14,721 nt of DNA. Origin: CAYYNP01 sp964472545 (GTDB lineage Bacteria > Planctomycetota > Planctomycetia > Pirellulales > Thermoguttaceae). The position numbers were made by a program, and so were the translations under genes. Of this stretch, positions 6,783 through 14,676 are shown in pieces; position 1 is the first letter of the stretch; each line of letters begins with the position of its first letter. The notes under the pieces are model-generated. The model searched no databases and had not been told where the DNA came from. It saw nothing but the letters and a program-made list of their open reading frames with translations. The stretch is taken from contig CAYYNP010000252.1 of assembly GCA_964472545.1 (NCBI GenBank), positions 1 to 14,721 on the forward strand, written 5' to 3'.

Positions 6783-9700
6783 CTACCTCTGCCGCGCCAC
6801 CCGTTTGCCCCCGACGTACAGGGCCGCTTCGCCGGTCGCACCGTCGACGGTGGCCGCCACATGGACCCACTCGTCGGCAACGAACTTGGCGTGGTACGTG
6901 AGATGGGGTTCCCGGAAGAAGATCAGCCGCAATGAGTTGGCCGGGAACGTGTCGAGTAGATAGGCCGTCGCGGACCCCGCCGGCGACTTGTCGATGATCC
7001 GCACGCCCGCACCCGTCAGTTGGCCGGGCCGAATCCACGCTTCCAGCGTGAGGCCGTCCGGGCAGTCCAGCGCCGGGTCGTGGTCGACCGTAAGATACGG
7101 GCCGGCCTCGAGGTGAATCGCTTTGCCGAGCTTGGTTCCGGTGTCGAGGGTCTTCACGGCGCCGACCGGTTTGGCGACGAAGGTCTTCCGGCCGCCGGCG
7201 CTACGGAATGTGGAACCGTCCGTCAGGTCGAAACTCCAGCTCGCCACGCACCCGTTCACCGACTGGGGCGAACCCGTTTCGCTGTTGGCGAGTGAGGCGA
7301 TGTCGGCCTCCGACAAGACGCGGTCGAAAACGGAAACACGCGCCATGTCGCCGACGAACGTGTGCTGGCCGTTGCTGTCGGCTCCGAGGCGCAAGGGCAA
7401 GCCGTTGGGTTGGATAAAGCGTCTCTTGACGACTTTGCGTTTGACGACGTAGGGCTTGAATCGCAACTCCAGCCGAACCGTCTTTCCGGCGGGCAGACTC
7501 ACCTGACGGGCGTTGGCGCCTTGCGACGATTCACGGATCGTCGCATCCCCCGCAACGACCTCAGCCGTGTTGATTCTCGTGCTGCCCGGTAGCCGTAGCG
7601 TAATCTCTTGAGAGACGGCCGAGGTCAACTCGAGGTTCACGACGCCCGCGGTCTGATTCCATTGCAGGTGTTCTATCACGATCTGCCCTCGGACGAGAAT
7701 GCCGTGGACGCTCCCCTTGAGCCAGGTCGGGGGAATCGACCGCAGCAGATCCAGTGTGCCGCCGAGCGAAAAGGCGAGCGAGCGATTGACAATATCTGGA
7801 AATGCCCCGTTTCCGTCGAAGTTGAAGATCCCGCCGTCAGGCCGCAACGACATGTGAAGGCTTGGATAGACCCGGTCGGCCATGCCGTTGAGGACCTCTT
7901 CGACCACGTCGCCCTGCCCCAGGTAGGCCGCCGACTGTGCATGAAACGCTCGCCCGAAGGGGATGCCGGCCCAGTCGGAACCGGGGTTCCGCAGCCATAG
8001 GGTGCCCTTCTTTTCCATCGCCACCTTGGCCGCTTCCCACAATTCCGGCGTGGCGTCGGGCGAGAACTCGAAGCTGCGAAACAGAGGGTAGAACGGCGAA
8101 TGATGCCGGTGATCGTAGGCATGCCTGAAGGAGCCGTCCGCCCATTCAGCGAGGGCTCCGTCGGGGCCGATCTGATAGGGCGGCATCTTCTCGAGCATGG
8201 CCCGCCACTTTCGGACGTTCTCCTGCTCGATCTGTAGCTCTTCGCATGCTGCGATCAGATTGGTCAACAACTCCTTGGCGATCGCGATGTCAAACGTGGA
8301 GTTGTCCGAGATGAGCAGACCACTCACTTCAGGCGAGAACGACGGTCGATAGATGTAATGGCCGCTTGCGTCCTGCTCGAGCAAGAAGTCCTCGTAGAAC
8401 AGCGCGATTTCTTTCATCAGCGGGATCGCCCGCTCGGCCAGGAAGGTCCTGTCTCCGGTGTATCGGTAGTAATCGTAGAAATAGCTGGCCAACCACCCGG
8501 CCCCAGGTGTCCAGAACTGCCACGCCCAGCCGCCCCCGTAGTGAAGATTCAGACCCGTATTCGGCGAGGCGACGATTTGTGACGCAATGCCCCTGGCCGC
8601 GAACAACTTCTGGGCGTTGATCCTCCAGTCCGGCAAGGAGGATTCGATCAGTCGAAAGTAGCCCTCCATCCCTTCGATCATATTGGCGCTTAGCGCCGAA
8701 TCCATCGCATTCTGGACGTTGGTGTCATACGTGTAGGATCCATTCCACGGCGCCGTAAACACGCCGTTCCAAATGCCCTGCAAGTTTGGAGGCAGCTCGC
8801 CGGCGGAGCAGATGAAGTAGAACCGGCTGGCGTCGTACATCTTCTCGAGCAATGCGTTGGGAACCTGCCAATAGGCGGTCGCCCGGGCACGTTCGAGAAG
8901 CTCTTCCGTCGTGAGTCGACGATCGTCCCCACCGCCGAGATCTAAAGTCACACGGTTGAAGATCTCGCCGTGCTGCGCAGCATGGGGGCGTAGCAGCGTG
9001 CGATAATCCGGCGGCAAAGCGAGCAACTCGTTCTTCAACGCCTCGATAGAACGCTCCTCGAGCCTTTCGTACCACTCGACCCTTACCAGCAGAAGCACCT
9101 CATCGGCGTTGGAGATAACGATCTCTTGGCCGTCACTTCGGGCGCTGCCGCCCTTGGTGACCACACGGACGACGCTGTCGTAACCGCCCGGGCTGAGCGT
9201 GTAGGCGTTGTGGTAGGTGATCCACTGGTTTTCCACGCGACGCTCGGAGTCGATCAGATCATGGGTAATAGGAGTCGTGGCGATCGTCAGGCTCAGCGGC
9301 CGTGCGCCCGGACGCGTGATGGAGAGAACGGCTACGTTTTCCGGCCGGGATACAAACAGCCTGCGCAGATAGGCACCGTCATCATCACTCCAACGGACCG
9401 CCACCTCCCCGGTCTCGAAGTCGGTGGTTCGCAGGTAGCGTGTCACAGGGCCCTTGGCGGGCATGTCGAGCTTGAGTTCGAAGGCCAGGTGAAAGGGATC
9501 GCTGTGGTAATTGAAATGCCCTTGCTCGGCCGCCTTCTGCATCGAGAAATCCCGCGCGGCCAGATGCCCCTTTTCCCGGATGATGCGGCGGATTTCGGGG
9601 AGGTATTGCCCCAAGTCGGGAATCTCCGGACGTCGCTGCGGCAGATACAATCGCTCGTGATTGAAGACGATCGTCTCGTGGGCCGGGTCTCCGTACACCA

Positions 9701-9935
9701 CGGCCCCCGTCCGGCCGTTGCCGGTGAGCAATCCGTAATCCCAGCGGCTTGCCGGCGTAGAGCTAGCGACGCCGCGAGTCGGGATGATATCGGCGCCGGC
9801 GGATGTCCCCGCGATCTCCGGAAGCTGGCCGGCCTGTCGTTCCGCCGCCGAAGCCGATGGCAGCGACGCTGCTGCCAGGGCGGCGATGAGAATGGCCCGG
9901 GATGTCACGTTTGTTCTATTCGCTAAGTTCATCAT
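6783..9935 (-). CDS. Secreted GH95-like alpha-L-fucosidase/alpha-L-galactosidase with C-terminal LamG-type sequence
   Basis: A 1050-residue protein. ATG at 9935 is preferred to the far upstream start at 10103, because AAGGA lies 6 nt before it and a signal peptide follows (MMNLANRTNVTSRAILIAALAAASLPSASAA). The GH95 core spans about 40-780: the N-terminal domain has WDYGLLTGNGRTGAVVYG, and the (alpha/alpha)6 barrel has ELPPNLQGIWNGVFTAPWN. Compared with the Bifidobacterium GH95 fucosidase, the general acid is probably Glu536 in PSFSPE and the acidic DGN residue Asp707. The water-activating Asn pair appears as Asp404 and Asn406 in YTYDTN, so the first Asn seems replaced. Family members release terminal alpha-1,2-linked L-fucose or alpha-L-galactose. 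The last about 220 residues look like LamG (concanavalin A-like) sequence, but the tail-half motif (FVGDMARVSVFDRVLSEADIASLA) precedes the head half. The gene stands alone, 174 nt after the six-hairpin gene. Exact sugar specificity is unknown. Confidence 0.88.
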   Translation of the reverse strand: MMNLANRTNVTSRAILIAALAAASLPSASAAERQAGQLPEIAGTSAGADIIPTRGVASSTPASRWDYGLLTGNGRTGAVVYGDPAHETIVFNHERLYLPQRRPEIPDLGQYLPEIRRIIREKGHLAARDFSMQKAAEQGHFNYHSDPFHLAFELKLDMPAKGPVTRYLRTTDFETGEVAVRWSDDDGAYLRRLFVSRPENVAVLSITRPGARPLSLTIATTPITHDLIDSERRVENQWITYHNAYTLSPGGYDSVVRVVTKGGSARSDGQEIVISNADEVLLLVRVEWYERLEERSIEALKNELLALPPDYRTLLRPHAAQHGEIFNRVTLDLGGGDDRRLTTEELLERARATAYWQVPNALLEKMYDASRFYFICSAGELPPNLQGIWNGVFTAPWNGSYTYDTNVQNAMDSALSANMIEGMEGYFRLIESSLPDWRINAQKLFAARGIASQIVASPNTGLNLHYGGGWAWQFWTPGAGWLASYFYDYYRYTGDRTFLAERAIPLMKEIALFYEDFLLEQDASGHYIYRPSFSPEVSGLLISDNSTFDIAIAKELLTNLIAACEELQIEQENVRKWRAMLEKMPPYQIGPDGALAEWADGSFRHAYDHRHHSPFYPLFRSFEFSPDATPELWEAAKVAMEKKGTLWLRNPGSDWAGIPFGRAFHAQSAAYLGQGDVVEEVLNGMADRVYPSLHMSLRPDGGIFNFDGNGAFPDIVNRSLAFSLGGTLDLLRSIPPTWLKGSVHGILVRGQIVIEHLQWNQTAGVVNLELTSAVSQEITLRLPGSTRINTAEVVAGDATIRESSQGANARQVSLPAGKTVRLELRFKPYVVKRKVVKRRFIQPNGLPLRLGADSNGQHTFVGDMARVSVFDRVLSEADIASLANSETGSPQSVNGCVASWSFDLTDGSTFRSAGGRKTFVAKPVGAVKTLDTGTKLGKAIHLEAGPYLTVDHDPALDCPDGLTLEAWIRPGQLTGAGVRIIDKSPAGSATAYLLDTFPANSLRLIFFREPHLTYHAKFVADEWVHVAATVDGATGEAALYVGGKRVARQR

Positions 9936-10040
9936 GCAGGTTCCTTGCACGGTGTTGCGGGAGGTCTCAGCAGTCGCGAGACTCCTCCGATTGTCGTTCG
10001 ATGTCGGCCGCCTTGCGATTGGCCGGCCAGACTGGAAGAA

Positions 10041-10078
10041 GGTTGCCGAGTCCCGCTCCCAGGTCGGAGGGGGCAACC
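10041..10078 (-). terminator. Candidate hairpin terminator after the six-hairpin glycosidase gene
   Basis: GGTTGCC at 10041-10047 and GGCAACC at 10072-10078 form a perfect 7-bp stem, extended inward by partial CTCC/GGAG pairing, 32-69 nt beyond the stop codon at 10110. On the minus strand the stem is followed by TTCTTCC, only a weak pyrimidine tract, so rho-independent termination would be inefficient at best. Confidence 0.35.
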
Positions 10079-10109
10079 AAGGCCAAATCGGGCCGAGCCT
10101 CACGCGATC

Positions 10110-12653
10110 TTATTGCTCGAATGCCGTCACCTCAACAAGGTGCCGCCCGGTGTTGGCGGAATTGTGGGGCTGGGTAACGCGGACGTAGCGGACCGGGCGG
10201 GATTGAAAGCGGCAGGTGTAGCCGGCCCGCGTAGAAGGTCTCTTGTTGTCGCGCCGATCGGCAACCATCTCCCATTGCTTCCCGTCGAGCGACGTCTCGA
10301 CCGTGAACCCGTAGTGGCGCTTGTCGCCGTAGTAGCCCACCACGACCACGCGGCCGACGGCCGTCGGCTCCTTCAGATCCACCTGCCACCACACGTCGCC
10401 CGGGTGCTGCGCGACGTCGGTTGCCCAGAAGCTCTCGGTGTTGTTGCTGCGGCCGTCGTTGGCCAGCTTGGCCGGGTGCGACGGCAGCGAGTGCGAGCAG
10501 GTGGCCGGCTTGCCGGTTGTGAGACTCACCGCGTTCGGCTTGCTCAGGGCCGGGTCGACGAAATCGGACGTCTCGAGATAATGTGCGACGACCGCCGGGA
10601 AGTCCCAGCGATTCTTCTGACGAGATCGCGTGACGACGTCGACGCCGTCGAGCGACCCGACCAACGATCGAGATTCCGGCAGCGTAAGCACGATCCGCTT
10701 CGGCCGTGTTCGTTTGGGGGGATCGAGTTCGACTTCGACGCCCTGCGGCGTGCCCCGCACGGTCAGGCCCATGCTGCCGAAGTGCGTGGGCAGACGCTTG
10801 ACGCAGATTTGCTGCCCGTCGTCCAGCCACCAATCCGGCACGGCGGCAAGCAGGTGCAATTCGTCGCCCGCTTCATGCACGAGCATGTGGCGCAGCATGA
10901 TCGCGTAGTTGCACGCCCCGGTGACGTGCGGGATCGTATGGCTCCAGGCCATGCGTTTCTTGTAGTAGATGCCTTCGGGGAACGCGTGGGCGGCCGTCGA
11001 GTGCAACAGGTACCAATAGAAGTCTTCGACGACCTGTTCGTGCTCGCCGCGAATCAGGTCGGCCATGGTCGTATAGACGCCCATGTAGGGATGGATGGCC
11101 TCGACGTTGCCGGTGCCCTTCCACTGGATGGTACCTTCGATAAACCCGCCGGCGAAATCCTCTCGCACGTGCCGGCTCAGCGCGGCGACACGGGGGTCGT
11201 CGCGCGAGAAGAGTTCCGTCGGCCAGAGCGTTTCGGTGTTGCCCCAGTGTGTGCCGTCCTTCTCCCAACTCGGCGGGAAGTGCGCAAGCCCCGTCTTCTT
11301 CCACACGGCGTCGATGTCCTTGCGATAGGCCGCCGCCTCGGCCAGTAGCTCCTCGACGTCCTTCGATTTGCCGAGCGTCTTCGCGGCATCGGCCGTGCAG
11401 AGCATCCCGCGGAGGTTCCATAGATCGTAGCCGACGATGTGGTGCTTGCCTGCCCAGAGACACTCGCCGTCGGCGGGCGCAGCATGCAGAACGCCGGTAA
11501 ACGGAGCCGGGGTCGCGCGACGCGCCTTCATCGTCCAGCGAACGGCGCGGAGCATCCGAGGGTAGACCCGTTCGAGAAACGCACGATCGCCGGTGATCTT
11601 GCCGTACTGCCAGAGGGTCCAAACCGATTGGCCGTTGGCATCGAGCTGCTTGCCTTGATTCCCGCCACCGCGAAATCGCCCTTCGTCGTCTTGGCACTTC
11701 AAGTAATGTTCGACGGCCTTCGCGGCCGCCTCCGTCAACCCGGCCTCTTCCAATTCCATCACCTGATACGCGCCGTCGCGCGGATAGAATATGTCGTAGA
11801 AATCCTCGCCGCCATGCACCTCGCCGTGGTCGGCGGCGATCAACTGGCAGACGTGGGCGGCCAGCAACGCTTCGTTCGCTTTGCGGCAGGGCACTTCGAC
11901 GTGGGCCGCGCGGTCTGCTACGCCCTGCCAGTATTCGACCGTGCGGCTGAGCCACAACTGCGGGTCCGCTCGGTCATACTTCTTCGGATCGTCAACCGCG
12001 AAGAACGCGTATCGCGCCACACCCTCGGCCGAGCCGCCCGGCGGGAGTTTCCAAGACCAGGCGTGCTGGCGGGAATGGACCTTGTCGCCCTGCGTGCCGC
12101 GTTGCTCTTCCGGGGTCCTCGGCGCCTTCGCGTTGGGCTTCGGCCCGAGTTCAACGTTGGCCTCGACGGGCCGATCCGACGTATTGACGGCCCTCACCCT
12201 GATCCAGTTGAGAAAGTTCTCGCCCTCGGTCGGCCAGTCGAACGCCTTCCGCCAGTCGTTCACGTCCGGCAAAGGCGTAGCCCAATAGGCCACTTCGTAA
12301 CGCACCGGCCCCGCTTCGGCGGTGACCAGGATGATCGGCATCCAGCCGTCCATTGCCAGTTTGGGATTATCGCGGCTCAAGGGAGTCCGATCGGCACCGA
12401 CGCGAATCTCGACCGGCGTCTTGCCCGCCAGGACCAACTCGTTGTTGGGCGTGATGCGACTGCCGAACTTGTAGTCCTTCAGCCCAACGACGTTCCAGTT
12501 GTTGGCGAAGTAGTCGAAGTCCATCGGCCGGCCGGCGGCCGCCACATCGCGGATCGGCTCGGCGGTTTCGGCCGCGCAGAGGTCGTGGTCGGTCCAAGAT
12601 AGGGCCAGGCTCGCGAAGACACTCCAAACCAGAGGAAGCAGTTCCTTGTGCAT
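10110..12653 (-). CDS. Secreted six-hairpin glycosidase-like protein with C-terminal F5/8 type C (CBM32-like) domain
   Basis: An 847-residue protein. ATG at 12653 follows AAAGGA by 6 nt and starts a signal peptide (MHKELLPLVWSVFASLALS); the frame stays open upstream to 12917 but without a signal or domain and overlapping the GH29 gene. Residues about 35-200 form a beta-rich N-terminal domain (DYFANNWNVVGLKDYKFGSRIT...). Residues about 225-640 carry features of an (alpha/alpha)6 toroid, including FYDIFYPRDGAYQVMELEEAG with Asp293, ANGQSVWTLWQYGKITGDRAFL and HPYMGVYTTMADLIRGEHEQ. The last about 140 residues are a discoidin-type domain (FWATDVAQHPGDVWWQVDL, VRYVRVTQP), usually a galactose- or fucose-type sugar binder. 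I cannot name a GH family with certainty. Neighbouring GH29 and GH95 genes point to work on the same fucosylated glycan. Export to the periplasm or outside is likely. Confidence 0.8.
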   Translation of the reverse strand: MHKELLPLVWSVFASLALSWTDHDLCAAETAEPIRDVAAAGRPMDFDYFANNWNVVGLKDYKFGSRITPNNELVLAGKTPVEIRVGADRTPLSRDNPKLAMDGWMPIILVTAEAGPVRYEVAYWATPLPDVNDWRKAFDWPTEGENFLNWIRVRAVNTSDRPVEANVELGPKPNAKAPRTPEEQRGTQGDKVHSRQHAWSWKLPPGGSAEGVARYAFFAVDDPKKYDRADPQLWLSRTVEYWQGVADRAAHVEVPCRKANEALLAAHVCQLIAADHGEVHGGEDFYDIFYPRDGAYQVMELEEAGLTEAAAKAVEHYLKCQDDEGRFRGGGNQGKQLDANGQSVWTLWQYGKITGDRAFLERVYPRMLRAVRWTMKARRATPAPFTGVLHAAPADGECLWAGKHHIVGYDLWNLRGMLCTADAAKTLGKSKDVEELLAEAAAYRKDIDAVWKKTGLAHFPPSWEKDGTHWGNTETLWPTELFSRDDPRVAALSRHVREDFAGGFIEGTIQWKGTGNVEAIHPYMGVYTTMADLIRGEHEQVVEDFYWYLLHSTAAHAFPEGIYYKKRMAWSHTIPHVTGACNYAIMLRHMLVHEAGDELHLLAAVPDWWLDDGQQICVKRLPTHFGSMGLTVRGTPQGVEVELDPPKRTRPKRIVLTLPESRSLVGSLDGVDVVTRSRQKNRWDFPAVVAHYLETSDFVDPALSKPNAVSLTTGKPATCSHSLPSHPAKLANDGRSNNTESFWATDVAQHPGDVWWQVDLKEPTAVGRVVVVGYYGDKRHYGFTVETSLDGKQWEMVADRRDNKRPSTRAGYTCRFQSRPVRYVRVTQPHNSANTGRHLVEVTAFEQ

Positions 12654-12750
12654 ATCCGGTCCTTTCGCATCGGGGTATGAATCACTAGACAACACGCGCG
12701 TATGACAACGTCTGTCCGTCTTGCTTTCGGCGCCGCGCGGGCCGTCACTG

Positions 12751-12765
12751 TACTGCCGCAGTATA
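12751..12765 (-). promoter_or_regulatory. Palindrome overlapping a candidate -10 box for the six-hairpin gene
   Basis: TACTGCCGCAGTA at 12751-12763 is a 6+1+6 palindrome. On the minus strand TATACT (12765-12760) matches the sigma70 -10 consensus at five of six positions and overlaps the palindrome, placing a start near 12752 and a leader of about 100 nt before ATG 12653. No good -35 hexamer is seen 17 nt upstream, which would suit an activator-dependent promoter. The palindrome could be a repressor operator. Both readings are inferences. Confidence 0.3.
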
Positions 12766-12778
12766 CTTGCTGACGTTG

Positions 12779-12816
12779 TCTCTTGCATACACGGGGATCT
12801 CTTGCATACGCGGGCC
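12779..12816. repeat. Two tandem 19-bp imperfect direct repeats upstream of the six-hairpin gene
   Basis: TCTCTTGCATAC occurs at 12779-12790 and 12798-12809, a period of 19 bp, followed in both by related CGGG-containing sequence. On the coding strand the repeats lie just upstream of the candidate -10 box, where an activator would bind. Only two copies exist and chance duplication is possible. Confidence 0.4.
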
Positions 12817-12840
12817 GGCATATTGTTCCGATGGCGCTTC

Positions 12841-14454
12841 TCACTTGCCGGTACCAGCCCGCTTGATCCTGAATACCCAGGCATGATCACAGGGCAAAGG
12901 ATCAGGCAGCTCATCAATCACCAAGTCGTTGCCATCCTGGCGCCACGCCAGGTTCTTGTCGCTGCCGAGCATCCGGACGGTGGAGCCGGGTTCGGGCGTC
13001 ACGCGCGGAATCACTCGGGGAGCGCTCGGCCGCTCCAAGTCGATCGCGTAAAGGTAATGCCCCTTCCGGGTGAACCTCAGGGTCCCCGCCTCACACGTCG
13101 TATGCCAATCCGTCCCATGCAGCGCCGTCTTGTTGACCTTCATCCAATCACCGAGCCGGTTGAGTATCTCTATCTGAGACTCGGGGAACGTCCCATCCGC
13201 CCGGGGAGCGACTCCGAGCAGGGTAACTCCGTTCTTACTTGCCACATCAACGATCCCGTCTATCAGAGCATTTAGGCCGTAGGTGATTTCGGCAGGTGAC
13301 TTATGTTCCAGGGTATCCACATAGGCCCAGGCGAAACCCGGGATCGGTGAACTCGTTTGCCATCGGTCAGGATTCACCTCGTGCAAAGTGACCTTGGGAA
13401 AGTGGGACTCGATGTTCTGTATGGAGCAAGTGATCGGTATCACCTGGCTGGTGAAGACCTCTCTGCCCTTGGTCTTCGAGCGCACGTAGGGGTTGTTTCG
13501 ATCGTATCCGCGCGATACGGCAACTTCCCTTCCCCAGCTTTCGGCGGCATTGAAGTAGTGTGCGAGAAGCCTTCTGAGGCGTTCGTCTCCGAGGCGCACG
13601 CACGTGCCGCCGTCCATCTGAAGATGATCCGGCTGGTACTTGTCGATGACCTCGACGATCTTGTTGTAGCCGTTGTCGATGTAGTCCTTCGGAATAATGT
13701 CGGCAACATGGACTCCCGGGTCTTTGATCTGGTTCCCGATCAGCCATAATCCGCGGCCTTCATCCGCCGGTTCATGGGGCGGACCGTATAGGTCAAAGTA
13801 GTCCGGGTTGTTCGCTCCGACTCCGTCCGGACAATAACTCCCGGCCGCGTCATACCATTGCCATCGGAGATGATGAAAGGTCGTGACCACCTTCAATCCC
13901 TGCTTGCGGAGTGCCCGGGCCATCTCTCCGACAACGTCCCTGCGGGGCCCCATCTTCATGGAATTGAACTTGTTATGCTTCGTATCCCACATGGAAAACC
14001 CGTCATGATGTTCCCCGATCGAACCGGCGAAGTCGGCGCCCGACCTCTCGAACAGCTCCGCCCAACGGTCGGGATCCCATTTCTCTGCCTTTAGCATCGG
14101 GATGAAGTCATGGTATCCGAACTCTTTCGGGTCACCATAGGTTTTGCAGTGAAACTCGTAGAGCTTATGCCCCGGCGCGTACATGTGCCGCATGTACCTG
14201 GTTTCCTTGCCTGCAACCGAATAGACGCCCCAGTGAAAATAGATCCCAAACACGGCATCTTCATACCAAGCAGGCGCCGTACCGTGTTGTGCGAGCGACT
14301 CCCAAGTTGGTTCGTAGTGTTTCGTGCCGCCGGCACGAATAGCGTTGCCCTGAATGGCCGGTTCAACCTCTGCGCCGGCGGTCGGGGCCGAGGGGTTTGC
14401 TGCTGAAGCAAGCCAGAACATCAATACCGTTATCGTTAAAGCGCGCTTTCTCAT
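12841..14454 (-). CDS. Secreted GH29-like alpha-L-fucosidase
   Basis: A 537-residue protein. ATG at 14454 follows AAAGGAAGG and starts a signal peptide (MRKRALTITVLMFWLASAANP); the open frame to 14568 adds nothing recognisable. Residues about 60-390 match the GH29 (beta/alpha)8 barrel: FGIYFHWGVYSV, then GEHHDGFSMWDTKHNKFNSMKMGPRRDVVGEMARALRK given here in parts (His149-His150-Asp151), and YQPDHLQMDGG with Asp281 as likely nucleophile. The usual Lys before HHDGF is Glu148, and the usual EWY after the WGVYS block reads TRYMRHMY, so this is a divergent member. The C-terminal about 90 residues form the beta domain typical of GH29 (LGDWMKVNKTALHGT...). GH29 enzymes retain configuration while releasing alpha-L-fucose from glycan ends. 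It is the first gene of the glycan cluster and ends 187 nt before the next start. The acid/base residue cannot be placed from sequence alone. Confidence 0.9.
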   Translation of the reverse strand: MRKRALTITVLMFWLASAANPSAPTAGAEVEPAIQGNAIRAGGTKHYEPTWESLAQHGTAPAWYEDAVFGIYFHWGVYSVAGKETRYMRHMYAPGHKLYEFHCKTYGDPKEFGYHDFIPMLKAEKWDPDRWAELFERSGADFAGSIGEHHDGFSMWDTKHNKFNSMKMGPRRDVVGEMARALRKQGLKVVTTFHHLRWQWYDAAGSYCPDGVGANNPDYFDLYGPPHEPADEGRGLWLIGNQIKDPGVHVADIIPKDYIDNGYNKIVEVIDKYQPDHLQMDGGTCVRLGDERLRRLLAHYFNAAESWGREVAVSRGYDRNNPYVRSKTKGREVFTSQVIPITCSIQNIESHFPKVTLHEVNPDRWQTSSPIPGFAWAYVDTLEHKSPAEITYGLNALIDGIVDVASKNGVTLLGVAPRADGTFPESQIEILNRLGDWMKVNKTALHGTDWHTTCEAGTLRFTRKGHYLYAIDLERPSAPRVIPRVTPEPGSTVRMLGSDKNLAWRQDGNDLVIDELPDPLPCDHAWVFRIKRAGTGK

Positions 14455-14623
14455 GGGCCTTCCTTTCTGTCCCGGACGGGAAACGGTGGCCATTACAGCC
14501 AGAGGAGCCGACGCGGTGCAGATGCGGGAGCAGAGACTCACGACGCGTCCCCCCAATTGGCGCCCCATTCACGTAGCAGGTTCTTCCACCGATAACAGCA
14601 GAACTACCTCTCGAAGCGACTGC

Positions 14624-14652
14624 ATTCTACGCATTGCATTTGGCGGATACAA
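14624..14652 (-). promoter_or_regulatory. Candidate sigma70-type promoter for the GH29 gene
   Basis: On the minus strand TTGTAT (14652-14647) and TAGAAT (14629-14624) are separated by 17 nt. The -10 box matches consensus at five of six positions and the -35 at three of six. A start near 14617 would give a leader of about 160 nt. It lies in the gene-free stretch 14455-14721, where I see no other gene. Confidence 0.3.
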
Positions 14653-14661
14653 GGTTTCTGC

Positions 14662-14676
14662 CTCCTGCCGCAGGAG
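14662..14676. promoter_or_regulatory. 15-bp palindrome upstream of the GH29 promoter
   Basis: CTCCTGCCGCAGGAG is a 7+1+7 palindrome about 10 bp upstream of the candidate -35 box. Its core CTGCCGCAG also forms the core of the palindrome at 12751-12763 upstream of the next gene, so a shared operator is possible. Its right part overlaps the start of the terminal inverted repeat, so it could instead be part of that element. Confidence 0.3.

Noticed and set aside
6542..6901. Plus-strand frame with a duplicated SRRLAERDDYN segment
   Set aside because: The duplicated peptide is simply translation of the 45-bp palindromic direct repeat; there is no ribosome site or family.
9959..10029. Imperfect inverted repeat GGAGGTCTC/GAGACTCCTCC and palindrome TGGCCGGCCA upstream of the GH95-like gene
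   Set aside because: Short, G+C-rich and expected by chance at this composition; no promoter boxes align with them.
9936..10103. N-terminal extension of the GH95-like gene to 10103
   Set aside because: The signal peptide and AAGGA ribosome site belong to ATG 9935; the extension would bury the signal peptide.
12654..12917. N-terminal extension of the six-hairpin glycosidase to 12917, overlapping the GH29 gene
   Set aside because: The extension has no signal or domain, whereas ATG 12653 has AAAGGA at good spacing and a signal peptide.
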